Part shown: one piece after another, positions 27,365 through 34,946 of the stretch | How the letters are laid out: every line of letters starts with the position of its first letter | How positions within the stretch are numbered: the stretch's first letter is position 1 | Source: Myxococcota bacterium | GTDB lineage: Bacteria > Myxococcota_C > UBA6777 | DNA length: 37,059 nt | Reading direction: 5' to 3' | Assembly: GCA_023150835.1 (NCBI GenBank) | Contig: JAKLKB010000057.1 | Coordinates: forward strand, 1 to 37,059 | Position numbers and translations under genes: made by a program | The notes under the pieces: generated by a model | Seen by the model: only the letters and a program-made list of their open reading frames with translations | Told to the model about the DNA's origin: nothing | The model's database searches: none

Positions 27365-28099
27365 CTAACGTGTGCTTGGTGCTTTTTGCAAAAGCAACAG
27401 AGCAGCCGTTGCGCTTGCCACCAACTCGCGCTCATGCGGCGTGAGGTTTGGTCTAATCCAGACGATGCTTTGTTGCCTGTGCAAAGCCCCCACCAATCGG
27501 CCTTGTTTGAGGATATAATAATCGGCTTTTTGAATCGCTTGGGGAACAGTAGCTTGGGCAAGATGCTCTTTCACGATCTGCATCGTGGTTCTTTCATCAG
27601 CCACCGCCCCCGAAAGCCCCTCAGGCGTAGCCCCTTGGAGGCGCATCTGCCAACGCTTGTTGGTTCGACCCGCCAACTCGCACTCAAACGCTTGTTTTTG
27701 TTGGTCTTGGCGAAACTCCGCCGTACAAGCCCCCACCACGGGCGCTTCCCTACCTTCCAAACGAAAAGCATACCCTTGATAATGCCCGACATCTCGGCTT
27801 TCTCCCGATTCCTCGTCCAACGAAGAGATCGGACTGGCGTTGCGCCGCACTTCTCTCACTTGATATGGACCAAAGCGCAGCGAAGAAGCAGCCTCCGCAT
27901 CGCCTTGATAGCGCGAGATCGTCATCACCGACGTATCTTGGGTTTGTACCGCCCGCACCGTATTTGTCGGGACGCAGCCTTGCAACGCCCACCCCACAAA
28001 CGCCCACTGGGCCACATACGCCACACGCGCCGCACGCGCTGCATGACCGGCCCACATACGGATGACTTGACCTTGTGTTGTGTTGCTCTTTCCAAACAT
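27365..28099 (-). CDS. Predicted lipoprotein, unknown function
   Basis: 244 residues. A basic N-terminal segment and a hydrophobic stretch (VAYVAQWAFVGWALQGC) end in a lipobox-like LQGC (Cys42). After it comes a ~200-residue soluble domain containing SRYQGDAEAASSLRFGPYQV, CTAEFRQDQQKQAFECEL (two cysteines that may pair) and WQMRLQG, suggesting a beta-rich domain. I recognise no family. The start is uncertain: ATG at 28099 is used, while 28189 (longer) and 28057 (shorter, closer to the signal peptide) are open, and none has a strong ribosome site. The hemolysin III gene follows on the same strand after 288 bases. Confidence 0.7.
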   Translation of the reverse strand: MFGKSNTTQGQVIRMWAGHAARAARVAYVAQWAFVGWALQGCVPTNTVRAVQTQDTSVMTISRYQGDAEAASSLRFGPYQVREVRRNASPISSLDEESGESRDVGHYQGYAFRLEGREAPVVGACTAEFRQDQQKQAFECELAGRTNKRWQMRLQGATPEGLSGAVADERTTMQIVKEHLAQATVPQAIQKADYYILKQGRLVGALHRQQSIVWIRPNLTPHERELVASATAALLLLQKAPSTR

Positions 28100-28550
28100 A
28101 ACCTGATGCTTCCTTCTCTTCAAAACAGCGACCCGATTCGGCGCGTTGTGGGCGGTTGGAAAAGCACACAAACAAAGATCGTGCCACATCGCGACATCTT
28201 ACAAAACGATGAAAAACAAGCGAAAAATCAGTAAATCGATGGATCGACCAGATCCCCTCGCTCTGCTTTTCCTCGAACGTGGAGCATCCCCCTCCGCTTT
28301 GGTGGAGTAGAACCCTGCCGCTTCTCTCGCGGCATTCCAAAATTGCGGTGTATCTTTTCCCACACGCTTCTCTGCAAGCCGCGACCACAACAGCAAAGAA
28401 AAAACAAAAAGTCTAGGCATTCTCTGATAGTTATCTTTGGCGGTACTAGACTTGCGATACACGTTCCCCACACTCTTCCAAAGAAGATACCCCCCAAAAC
28501 ACTCGCGCCCGCACGACTCCCTTCAACAGATATCCCCAAAGGAGCGCCTG
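28100..28550. other. Divergent intergenic region
   Basis: About 450 bases between two divergent genes. It presumably holds two promoters, but I cannot identify them with confidence. A minus-strand 90-codon frame at 28199-28471 has no ribosome site and odd composition, and is not called as a gene. Confidence 0.5.
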
Positions 28551-30125
28551 ATGCAAACCAAACAACCCCCTCTTCTACCCAAACTCCACGCGCTGTTTTA
28601 CCCGATCCGCTCGCTCTCTTCAACACCGTCTCACCCGATCCGCTCGCTCTCTTCAACGCCGTCTCACCCGATCCGCTCGCTCTCTTCAATACTGGCCTTT
28701 TCTGTCCTCTCTCTCTTTCCAGCGCTTTCTTTCGCTCAAAGCCCCACTCCAACCTCCATTCCATCGAAACCACCGCTCCTTTCACCGTCGGCCTCTCCCA
28801 TGTCACCCACTTCACGGCCCACTTCGGCCCTCCAAGGACAAGCCACCCCCTCTGCCAAAACTTCCGAAGAACGCATCGCACCGTTTTCCTCCATCGAAGC
28901 GCAAAAGCGTATGCTTCTCCAAGAAGACATCAAGCTCGATCCCACCACTCTCAAAGAACTTGAATTCGCGCTCCCGCCCAAAGACTGCTCCCGCCCATGC
29001 CAAGAAGCTCTCGCCTCGATCCTCTACCACACCGCTCTACGCTTTCGGCGGATCGGCTATACCCGCATGGCCCGCTCTTATCTCCAACACATCCTCTTGT
29101 ACTACACCAACACCCGCATCGCCCGTATCGCCAAGCTTCATCTTCTCCAATGGGACACGCAGAAAGAAAGTTACAGAAACATCCAACAAAACATCCCCTT
29201 GTCTCCCAACGGACTCGATCAGCGTGGGCGCGTCGAGTTCATTGTCATGACCAGCCTTTACGGTATCTATTTTGGCGCGATGATGCCGTTTGCGTTTATC
29301 TCCGCAAACAACCCGGGCAATGGATGGGTGGGCCTGTCTTTGCTTGGTTTTACGGCTGCTGCGGTCGTCTCCTCGATTCTAGGCACGATGAACAGCGAGA
29401 TGACACCCGGACAAGCCAGCAGCGCCAGCGTCGGGATGTTTTGGGGCTTGCTTACGGGTGGGATGCTGCTCGCGGGCTTTTCAGGAAGCAATATCCAAAA
29501 CGAGATGTTCAAGTTCTTTTTCCTTGGCCCGCTTCTCGGCTACGCGGCGGGCGTGATTATCCCGCGTTTTGCGCGACCGACCGCCGGCCAGATCGCGCTC
29601 GGCTCGTCGATGGGCGCTTGGCTGGCTGGCTATACGGGGCTGATCTGGGGTAGCTTCATCACAGGAGGCGCGAGAAACATCAGCCCTTGGTCCTTGGTTA
29701 TCCCTCTTTTGATCTCGGCCTATGGCGGGCTATTTGGTGGGATATTTCTGCAAAATAAGCTCGACTGGTCGCGCAGCCGAACCTTATTTGTCAATCTCGG
29801 TGGCATCTTGGGAATCGTCCTCGCTGGAGGCATCTTCACGCTTGCTTCTGTCGGTGGGACCTTCAATACGCCCGCGTTGTTGATCACCATCCTCCTCAGC
29901 AGCCTCGCAGGAAAAGTCCTCACCTTTTTCCTCACGGGCAGTATGCCCACCGAATCGAGCGAAGAAGGAACCCCCCGTAAAACCGCCTCCCTTGGCGCGC
30001 TCGCAAACTACAGCGACGGACAGTGGTCTCTTGGCGCTCCCATCCCCATCCTCACCAACGATCCCACCGCTCCCGGCACAAACCGCGTCGAGATCCACGT
30101 CCCCCTCCTTCGTGGGCAATGGTGA
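28551..30125 (+). CDS. Multi-pass membrane protein with tandem-repeat signal region, unknown function
   Basis: 524 residues. The ATG at 28551 has AAAGGAG six bases upstream. The N-terminus carries three tandem HPIRSLSSTPS-type units (about 18-45), then a hydrophobic core SILAFSVLSLFPALSFA likely cleaved before QSP (about 62). A Ser/Pro/Thr-rich stretch, an amphipathic helical region resembling one TPR pair (CQEALASILYHTALRFRRIGY), and about seven Gly-rich membrane spans follow (for example GIYFGAMMPFAFI, GYAAGVIIPRFA, GGIFTLASVGGTF). The last ~65 residues are soluble. The Gly-rich spans with GSSMGAWLAGYTG look channel- or carrier-like, but I know no family. An envelope location is inferred. 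Confidence 0.8.
   Translation: MQTKQPPLLPKLHALFYPIRSLSSTPSHPIRSLSSTPSHPIRSLSSILAFSVLSLFPALSFAQSPTPTSIPSKPPLLSPSASPMSPTSRPTSALQGQATPSAKTSEERIAPFSSIEAQKRMLLQEDIKLDPTTLKELEFALPPKDCSRPCQEALASILYHTALRFRRIGYTRMARSYLQHILLYYTNTRIARIAKLHLLQWDTQKESYRNIQQNIPLSPNGLDQRGRVEFIVMTSLYGIYFGAMMPFAFISANNPGNGWVGLSLLGFTAAAVVSSILGTMNSEMTPGQASSASVGMFWGLLTGGMLLAGFSGSNIQNEMFKFFFLGPLLGYAAGVIIPRFARPTAGQIALGSSMGAWLAGYTGLIWGSFITGGARNISPWSLVIPLLISAYGGLFGGIFLQNKLDWSRSRTLFVNLGGILGIVLAGGIFTLASVGGTFNTPALLITILLSSLAGKVLTFFLTGSMPTESSEEGTPRKTASLGALANYSDGQWSLGAPIPILTNDPTAPGTNRVEIHVPLLRGQW
28600..28690. repeat. 33-bp tandem repeat in the signal-peptide region
   Basis: The unit ACCCGATCCGCTCGCTCTC with its following bases starts at 28600, 28633 and 28666 (last copy partial). 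It encodes PIRSLSSTPSH in frame, lengthening the basic part of the signal peptide. Confidence 0.95.
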
Positions 30126-30226
30126 GACTCCGACGCTGCGTTTTACAAAGGCCGCAGCACCCTCGCAGCAAAAGTCCGCCCCATCGAAAACCTCCCTCGG
30201 CACGAGGAGATGCGAAACACTCCATA

Positions 30227-30290
30227 ACACGAGATCCGCCCGTTGCGTTATCGTAAAGGAGTAGGGGCAGCCCCCCGTGGCTGCCCGAAG
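30227..30290 (+). repeat. MITE-like element, left half only (copy 3)
   Basis: CACGAGATCCGCCCGTTGCG, TTATCGTAAA, GTAGGGGCAGCC and GTGGCTGCCC match the left part of copy 2. The right half is missing and is replaced by different sequence (GTGTTGCGAACACGG). Confidence 0.75.
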
Positions 30291-30319
30291 TGTTGCGAAC
30301 ACGGCTTTTTTGGCGACTG

Positions 30320-30355
30320 CGTGAGTCCTATTTGGAAAAGGACTTACGCAGTTCG
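30320..30355. repeat. Long imperfect hairpin
   Basis: ACTGCGTGAGTCCT pairs with AGGACTTACGCAGT around a short A/T-rich loop (ATTTGGAA), with one or two mismatches. The loop side TCCTATTTGGAAAAG recurs at 30565-30580, where the 41-bp array begins, hinting that the array grew from it. Confidence 0.75.
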
Positions 30356-30446
30356 ATACGAAAAAGGCCCATGTTCGGGCGTGGACGGTTCGCGAACCGC
30401 CCCTACAACGTTCTGACATCTCAGGGTTTCCCTTTTCAACTGCGTC

Positions 30447-30561
30447 ATACGATATCCGAGTGATGTGTGATCGTAAGATATCGCCCAGACGCCCGATTCT
30501 TGGGCAGCCACACCTGTCTGCCCCTACACCGTTACGGTGACACACCCTGCGGATTTCGTAT
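30447..30561 (-). repeat. MITE-like element, copy 4 (115 bp, inverted)
   Basis: Read on the minus strand: ATACGAAATCCGC, CGTAACGGTGTAGGGGCAGA, TGTGGCTGCCCAAGAATCG, GGGCGTCT, TCGGATATCGTAT. This is the same order as copies 1 and 2, in the opposite orientation. Confidence 0.8.
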
Positions 30562-30566
30562 AAGTC

Positions 30567-30835
30567 CTATTTGGAAAAGAAGGCGACGAATGCGGTACAC
30601 AACGGCTTTTTTTGGGAAAGAAGGCGATGATCAAAACGCACAACGGCTTTTTTTGGAAAAGAAGGCGATGATCAAAACGCACAACGGCTTTTTTTGGAAA
30701 AGAAGGCGATGATCAAAACGCACAACGGCTTTTTTTGGAAAAGAAGGTGATGATCAAAACGCACAACGGCTTTTTTTGGAAAAGAAGGCGATGATCAAAA
30801 CGCACAACGGCTTTTTTTGGAAAAGAAGGCGATAC
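30567..30835. repeat. 41-bp tandem repeat, about six copies
   Basis: The unit includes CTTTTTTTGGAAAAGAAGG and GATGATCAAAACGCACAACG. CTTTTTTT starts at 30605, 30647, 30688, 30729, 30770 and 30811, so the first spacing is 42 and the rest 41. Inner copies are almost identical; the first is diverged. Confidence 0.95.
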
Positions 30836-30870
30836 ACACGGAAGGACGGGGGAGAGAGCAGGAGAAGAGA

Positions 30871-30911
30871 ACGCGGCTCCCTTGAGGGGGGGTGGGGTTC
30901 CGATCCCACAA
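30871..30911 (+). repeat. Partial hairpin element, copy D
   Basis: CCCTTGAGGGGG followed by GTGGGGTTCCGATCCCAC-AAAACC matches only the terminal third of copies A-C. It lies seven bases from the alanine racemase stop, where its hairpin could help end transcription. Confidence 0.6.
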
Positions 30912-30917
30912 AACCAT

Positions 30918-32066
30918 TCACGCGACCCAGCGTCGGCGGATATGATGCGGAAGGCGCGATACCGCTTCGTAATGGATCGTCCCGAACCACGAAGCAAAAG
31001 ACTCTGCCTTGATCTCTTCTTCTCCCTGCTTGCCGATCAAAACCACCTCATCTTCAAGATCCACCCCCCCGATATCCGTCACATCGACCATCGTCAAGTT
31101 CATACAGATCCGCCCACGCACAGGCGCACGTTGGCCTCGGATCAAAACATACCCAACGTTGGACAGCCCCCGATCATAACCGTCGTAGTAGCCGATCGGC
31201 AAGATCGCCAAGCGGATCCCCCGTGTTGTCCGATACGTGCAACCATACCCGATGTACTCGCCCGCAACGACTTCTTTGACTTGCGTGACAACCGTTTTCC
31301 ACGACAACACGGGCCTGAGCGGAAACGAGGAGCGCCCTTCTTGGAGCAGCGAGACATACGTTTCCCGCGACGGCCACAAGCCATATGCGCTAATCCCCGG
31401 GCGGATCATCTCAAAATGCGTTTCGCGAAACAACATCGACGCTGCCGAAGCCGCTGCATGGCGGATCTGTGGGCGGATCCCATGTTTTTCTAGCATCTCC
31501 AAACCCCGCTCAAAACGCTCCAACTGCATCTTCGCATACGAATGATCCGTCGTGTCTTCGATGTTCGCAAAGTGCGTATAACAGCCCTCCAACACCAGAT
31601 GCTTTGACGTATGGATCGACCGTGCCAAGATCAACAGATCCCGCCCTTGCAACCCCTGCCGGTTCGTCCCCGTCTCGATCTTCAGATGTACCGCCACTCG
31701 CTCATCCAACGCTTCTGCGATCCGCGCCAAGGCTTCGGCACTTTCCCAATTGGTCACCATCACCCGCAAACCGCGACGTACCACCTCTTCCATCCCCTCG
31801 AACGGTACGTAGCCCAACACCAAGATCGGACACGTCGCCCCCGCATCTTGCGCGATCATCGCTTCTTGAAGACTGTGTACTCCCAACCAATCCGCCCCGC
31901 ACGACGGCATCACCCGCGCCATCTCCGCAAGCCCATGACCATACGCATTCGCTTTGATCGGCACCAGCAGACGCACCCCCTCAGCCATACTCTCCCGAAA
32001 CAAGCCCAAGTTATGCTCCAAAGCGCCCTTGCTTAGCTCGATCCACGTCAGATCCATCCCTGCCAT
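30918..32066 (-). CDS. alr: Alanine racemase
   Basis: 382 residues, normal length. This PLP enzyme interconverts L- and D-alanine in the cytoplasm and supplies D-Ala for peptidoglycan. The PLP lysine is Lys38 in the signature PIKANAYGHG. The second catalytic base is Tyr274 in YIGYGCTYRT. RHAAASAA (202-209), IRPGISAYG (221-229) and the C-terminal RICMNLTMVDVT (319-330) are conserved in the family. The ATG at 32066 has GGAGG five bases upstream. It follows the DNA glycosylase-like gene on the same strand after a 35-bp tandem array. Confidence 0.96.
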   Translation of the reverse strand: MAGMDLTWIELSKGALEHNLGLFRESMAEGVRLLVPIKANAYGHGLAEMARVMPSCGADWLGVHSLQEAMIAQDAGATCPILVLGYVPFEGMEEVVRRGLRVMVTNWESAEALARIAEALDERVAVHLKIETGTNRQGLQGRDLLILARSIHTSKHLVLEGCYTHFANIEDTTDHSYAKMQLERFERGLEMLEKHGIRPQIRHAAASAASMLFRETHFEMIRPGISAYGLWPSRETYVSLLQEGRSSFPLRPVLSWKTVVTQVKEVVAGEYIGYGCTYRTTRGIRLAILPIGYYDGYDRGLSNVGYVLIRGQRAPVRGRICMNLTMVDVTDIGGVDLEDEVVLIGKQGEEEIKAESFASWFGTIHYEAVSRLPHHIRRRWVA

Positions 32067-32193
32067 CGTCGCCTCCGTCTCTCGCCGCGCACCTCGGTAT
32101 CCTTTTCACCCAAACCCTCGAATCTTCGATGAAAGCCCCGTGAAAAAACCGCGTACCTTCCCACCCTACGACGCCCTCCACCCCAACGCAAAA

Positions 32194-32333
32194 TTTTATG
32201 CCTTGCCGTAGCGCATACAACCCGCTGCTTTTATGCCTTGCCGCAGCGCATACAACCCGCTGCTTTTATGCCTTGCCGCAGCGCATACAACCCGCTGCTT
32301 TTATGCCTTGCCGTAGCGCGTATAACCCGCTGC
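32194..32333. repeat. 35-bp tandem repeat formed from the 3' end of the glycosylase-like gene
   Basis: Copies start at 32194, 32229, 32264 and 32299. The last copy is the real gene end: on the minus strand it encodes AAGYTRYGKA and the TAA stop. The other three lie downstream and repeat the stop codon with two or three changes. Confidence 0.95.
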
Positions 32334-33191
32334 CGCGCAAGCCCCGTACAACTCGCATTGTTCGGTCGTGGATACATCCTTGTAGAAAAAGGAGCGCAGC
32401 GCCTTCTGCTTCCCTGCTTCAAACGCCTCGATATAACTCGCGATCGACTTGCGCGGCGTGCCGACACGCTGATGGATCGTCTCCAGATCCGCTCCCTGCA
32501 AGGCCAAAGAAAGACTCGTGAAATGCCGACCTTTCTTCACACGCCTTGCATCCGAGATATAGCGATATTCACGCATCACATAACGCGATGGCAAGCTCTC
32601 CGCAGGTGTATTCTTCCCATCACCACGCTTCAAAAACAGCCCAAAACGCGGCGTCTTCACCACTTCGCGCTTCGAGATGGACGGATCATGCTCCAACCAC
32701 AACAACCGCTCCGCATCCTCCCGCACCACCGAACGATCCCCCATCCGCTCCACCAACTCCACCACCGATCCTGCCCCACAACCCGCCAAGATGTGATCCA
32801 CCGACAGCGACGGACCCGAGATAAACACTTCTTCCTCTCCCTCTCCGACCAACCCCTCGATCGTGCGGATCAAGATCCCGCCATAGTACCCTTCGGGCGC
32901 AAACGTGATATCCAGCCCCTTAAAAGACCCACCCCGATACTCTTCTCCCGTTCGATGAAAGTACCAATGCGCCGTCCGCAACTGCATCTCGTCGCAGTGC
33001 GCAAATGGATCAGGATGCGTCGAACCGTTCGCGTAAAACTCGATCTCCACCAGCCGATACGGTCGCCCTCCCACCCGCAAGATCGTCTCATTCAACAGCG
33101 TCTCCGCGATCTCATCAAAGATCGACTCCGCCTCTTCTGCAACACCAATCCCCAACAGCCCCTTCGCTTGCAATACCGCATACAAAGACAT
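32301..33191 (-). CDS. 3-methyladenine DNA glycosylase-like (AAG/MPG fold) protein
   Basis: 296 residues. The middle follows the AAG/MPG base-excision repair fold. RLVEIEFY (46-53) matches RIVETEAY, placing the catalytic Glu at 51 and the base-stacking Tyr at 53. DPFAHCDE puts a His at 65 where AAG has its active-site His. WYFHRTGEEYRGGSFKGLDITF matches the beta-strand region MF..PG..YVY..YGM. GGILIRTIEGL places Arg109 at the AAG active-site Arg, and ISGPSLSVDHIL matches the GPSKL.QAL segment. All four key residues are therefore kept, though overall similarity is low and the C-terminal ~130 residues are not AAG-like. It may excise alkylated bases or a different lesion. The ATG at 33191 follows an AAGGAG-type site. 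Alanine racemase lies downstream. Confidence 0.8.
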   Translation of the reverse strand: MSLYAVLQAKGLLGIGVAEEAESIFDEIAETLLNETILRVGGRPYRLVEIEFYANGSTHPDPFAHCDEMQLRTAHWYFHRTGEEYRGGSFKGLDITFAPEGYYGGILIRTIEGLVGEGEEEVFISGPSLSVDHILAGCGAGSVVELVERMGDRSVVREDAERLLWLEHDPSISKREVVKTPRFGLFLKRGDGKNTPAESLPSRYVMREYRYISDARRVKKGRHFTSLSLALQGADLETIHQRVGTPRKSIASYIEAFEAGKQKALRSFFYKDVSTTEQCELYGACAAAGYTRYGKA

Positions 33192-33296
33192 ACCTCACTC
33201 TCCTTGTTGGAAGTCTATTGCTCCTTGGCTTGGATAATCTGCCCTCCAACTTACCCCACACCCCCTCGCTCTCACAAGCCCCACCTTCACGCCCGA

Positions 33297-33390
33297 CCCA
33301 CCTTCTGCACTCACCCCTTCCTCGCCCTATCCTGCGCACCCTGTCCCTTGCGCGCTCCACCTTTTGCACTCAGGGCCTTCGCCCGATCCT
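33297..33390. repeat. Imperfect duplication abutting the stop of the small lipoprotein gene
   Basis: CCACCTTTTGCACTCAGGG...GCCCGATCCT at 33357-33390 and CCACCTTCTGCACTCACCC...GCCCTATCCT at 33297-33333 are similar at an offset of about 57-60 bases. The nearer copy ends at the first base of the stop codon. Confidence 0.65.
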
Positions 33391-33683
33391 CAAGGAATAA
33401 AGGTGCTTTGGCCACCGCAACGACCGTCTGGATGCAGCCATTGGCGGCGAAAAGCCTGACCATCTGGACAACGCACCACTTGCACTTTCAAGTTCCCTTG
33501 CGCGTTGTAGCAAGGATACACCACACGCCGCACAAAACAGCCGTTCGGACGGTACCAGGTCCGAACGATCTTGCTTCCGGGTGCGTGCGCCGAACTCACA
33601 TGATGCGTATTGCACGCCGACATCGCACCCAACCCACCCAACAACACCAACATCGCTAACGTCTTCTTCACAAAGGATGTCAT
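33390..33683 (-). CDS. Small Cys-containing lipoprotein, unknown function
   Basis: 97 residues. Lipoprotein signal MTSFVKKTLAMLVLLGGLGAMSAC (written in full: residues 1-24), lipidated at Cys24. The ~70-residue mature part has the pattern WYRPNGCFVRRVVYPCY and VRCPDGQAFRRQW-LHPDGRC: two similar halves with four cysteines, which suggests an internal duplication of a small disulphide-bonded unit. The ATG at 33683 is chosen for the signal peptide and an AAAGGG site; the open frame reaches 33770 but adds an unlikely basic leader. No family recognised. Confidence 0.8.
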   Translation of the reverse strand: MTSFVKKTLAMLVLLGGLGAMSACNTHHVSSAHAPGSKIVRTWYRPNGCFVRRVVYPCYNAQGNLKVQVVRCPDGQAFRRQWLHPDGRCGGQSTFIP

Positions 33684-34201
33684 CGCTTGACCCTTTCTAT
33701 CTGTTCCGACCTTGCCCATTCGCAAAGCCCTTGCTTTTGTGCTCTCTCTCGTCTCGCACCCGACCCTCAAACGCCCTTCACGGCGGAGCGCTTTCGCGCC
33801 TCGTGCAAAATCAATACCCGCAACCGATGCACATACTAGCCCTCACCTCGACGATCGACAAGACTTTTTTTGCCCGCCCCTGCTCTCCATCTTCGTTGAC
33901 GCTTCCAACTCCATCTTCATTGACGCTTCAAAGAGGATGTGCCATGATGCGCCCTTGTTTTGCGAAACCTTCCTTTCCCCCCATCTCCGAGGAGATCGGG
34001 TTCTTTTGAACGTCATGGAACAGGGGGACGCAGTGGACAAAAACCCGCGTTCGCGGACACCCAAGCGGCACAGACGTTGGACTGAAAAACGTTTGCTCAC
34101 TCCGCCAACACGGGGTCAAGGGGCGACCGCCCCTTGCGGGGTCTGGGGCAGCGCCCCACAACAACCAAAACCCACCGCGACACTCCTCAATGGGAACAAC
34201 G
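33684..34201. other. Divergent intergenic region with repeats (518 bp)
   Basis: It holds a 24-bp direct repeat (CTCCATCTTCGTTGACGCTTC at 33886 and again at 33910 with small changes) and copy C of the hairpin element (34047-34165). Open frames here translate the hairpin element and are not believed. Confidence 0.65.
34047..34165 (+). repeat. Dispersed ~118-bp hairpin element, copy C
   Basis: CGTTCGCGGACACCCAAGCGG, CTGAAAAACGTT, CCGCCAACACGGGGTCAAGG, a GGGGCGACCGCCCC hairpin and GGGGCAGCGCCCC. It ends 36 bases before the lipoprotein start at 34202 in the same orientation, as copy A does for its gene. Confidence 0.8.
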
Positions 34202-34879
34202 ATGCGACGATGGTTCGGTATCTTTTCGCTTTGTAGCCTGCTGCTGATCTCTTGCACCAAAACCCAACAAGTCAAAGAAGACAAGCCCGCCCCCACTCAA
34301 GAAACCAACCCAGACGATCTCAACAAAAAACTCGGCCTCCCCGATGGGCTCGAGACGATCGTCTTTCCCAAAAAAGGCTTCTTCCAAGCCTTCCTCCACC
34401 CCAACGGCCTGCTCAAAGCCGACGCCCCACAAAACAAAAAAGACGACTGGTCCAAAGATTATCTGCGCCCAAAACAAACCCTCACTTGGTTCGCCCGCCT
34501 GCGCCCCGAAGCAGGCGCAAAGATCGGCTCCTACATCAGCAACTTCGTTGTCATGGCCACTTACAATGATCCCGCTGGCTTCCAACAAAGCGCGATCGTC
34601 TTGCTCCAAGCTGGCATCCTCCGCGACGGCAAAGAACAACTCTTTTTCCAAAGTCTCCAAAAGCCTCGCGGCCAAAACTACGCCCGCTACGACCAACCCA
34701 ACCGCGAGATCAACGCCGATATCACCCTCCAAAAAGACGACCTGATCTTCTTTCGCACCATCCATCGCAAAGGCCCCGCAGGAGCCGTCGCTTACGGGGG
34801 CGGCCTCGGTTCCGCAAGCTCTCAATTCGTCATCTCTCACGAAGAACTCGGCTCCAAATATATCCAATACACCCCCTGA
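34202..34879 (+). CDS. Predicted lipoprotein, unknown function
   Basis: 225 residues. Signal MRRWFGIFSLCSLLLISC with the lipidated residue at Cys18. After a charged linker (KEDKPAPTQETNPDD) comes a ~190-residue domain with alternating beta-like segments (TLTWFARLRPEAGAKIG, FVVMATYNDPAG, SAIVLLQAG, DLIFFRTIHRKG), compatible with a beta-sandwich. No family recognised. The ATG at 34202 has GGA six bases upstream; the in-frame ATG at 34190 is an alternative adding four residues. It is 67 bases upstream of the ClpX-like gene on the same strand, possibly one unit. Confidence 0.8.
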   Translation: MRRWFGIFSLCSLLLISCTKTQQVKEDKPAPTQETNPDDLNKKLGLPDGLETIVFPKKGFFQAFLHPNGLLKADAPQNKKDDWSKDYLRPKQTLTWFARLRPEAGAKIGSYISNFVVMATYNDPAGFQQSAIVLLQAGILRDGKEQLFFQSLQKPRGQNYARYDQPNREINADITLQKDDLIFFRTIHRKGPAGAVAYGGGLGSASSQFVISHEELGSKYIQYTP

Positions 34880-34946
34880 CCTTCCTTCGCCTCAAAAAAC
34901 AGCGAAGCTCCACCGCGAACAAAGAAGATGTCGAGGCCATTTGACG

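Larger units (their letters stand above)
30126..30917. other. Repeat-filled intergenic region (792 bp)
   Basis: No gene is supported. In order it holds a half copy of the MITE-like element (30227-30290), a long hairpin at 30320-30355, a perfect palindrome CGGTTCGCGAACCG near 30389-30402, a full inverted MITE-like copy (30447-30561), a 41-bp tandem array (30567-30835) and a partial hairpin element (30871-30911). Confidence 0.85.

Noticed and set aside
28199-28471. Minus-strand 90-codon frame with two hydrophobic ends
   Set aside because: No ribosome site and unlike codon use. It could be a decayed small gene, but I cannot support it.
30467-31012. Small open frames over the 41-bp array
   Set aside because: They are pure repeat translations in several frames with no start signals.
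32238-33659. Plus-strand 473-codon frame
   Set aside because: Antisense to the glycosylase-like gene, whose four active-site residues and start site support the minus strand.
33712-34236. Plus-strand 174-codon frame in the divergent spacer
   Set aside because: Most of it translates the dispersed hairpin element (RGQGATAPCGVWG-type peptide), which recurs elsewhere in the other frames.
34880-34946. CTTCGC/GCGAAG hairpin as a terminator between lipoprotein and ClpX-like genes
   Set aside because: Only a 6-bp stem with no T-run; the genes may be cotranscribed.
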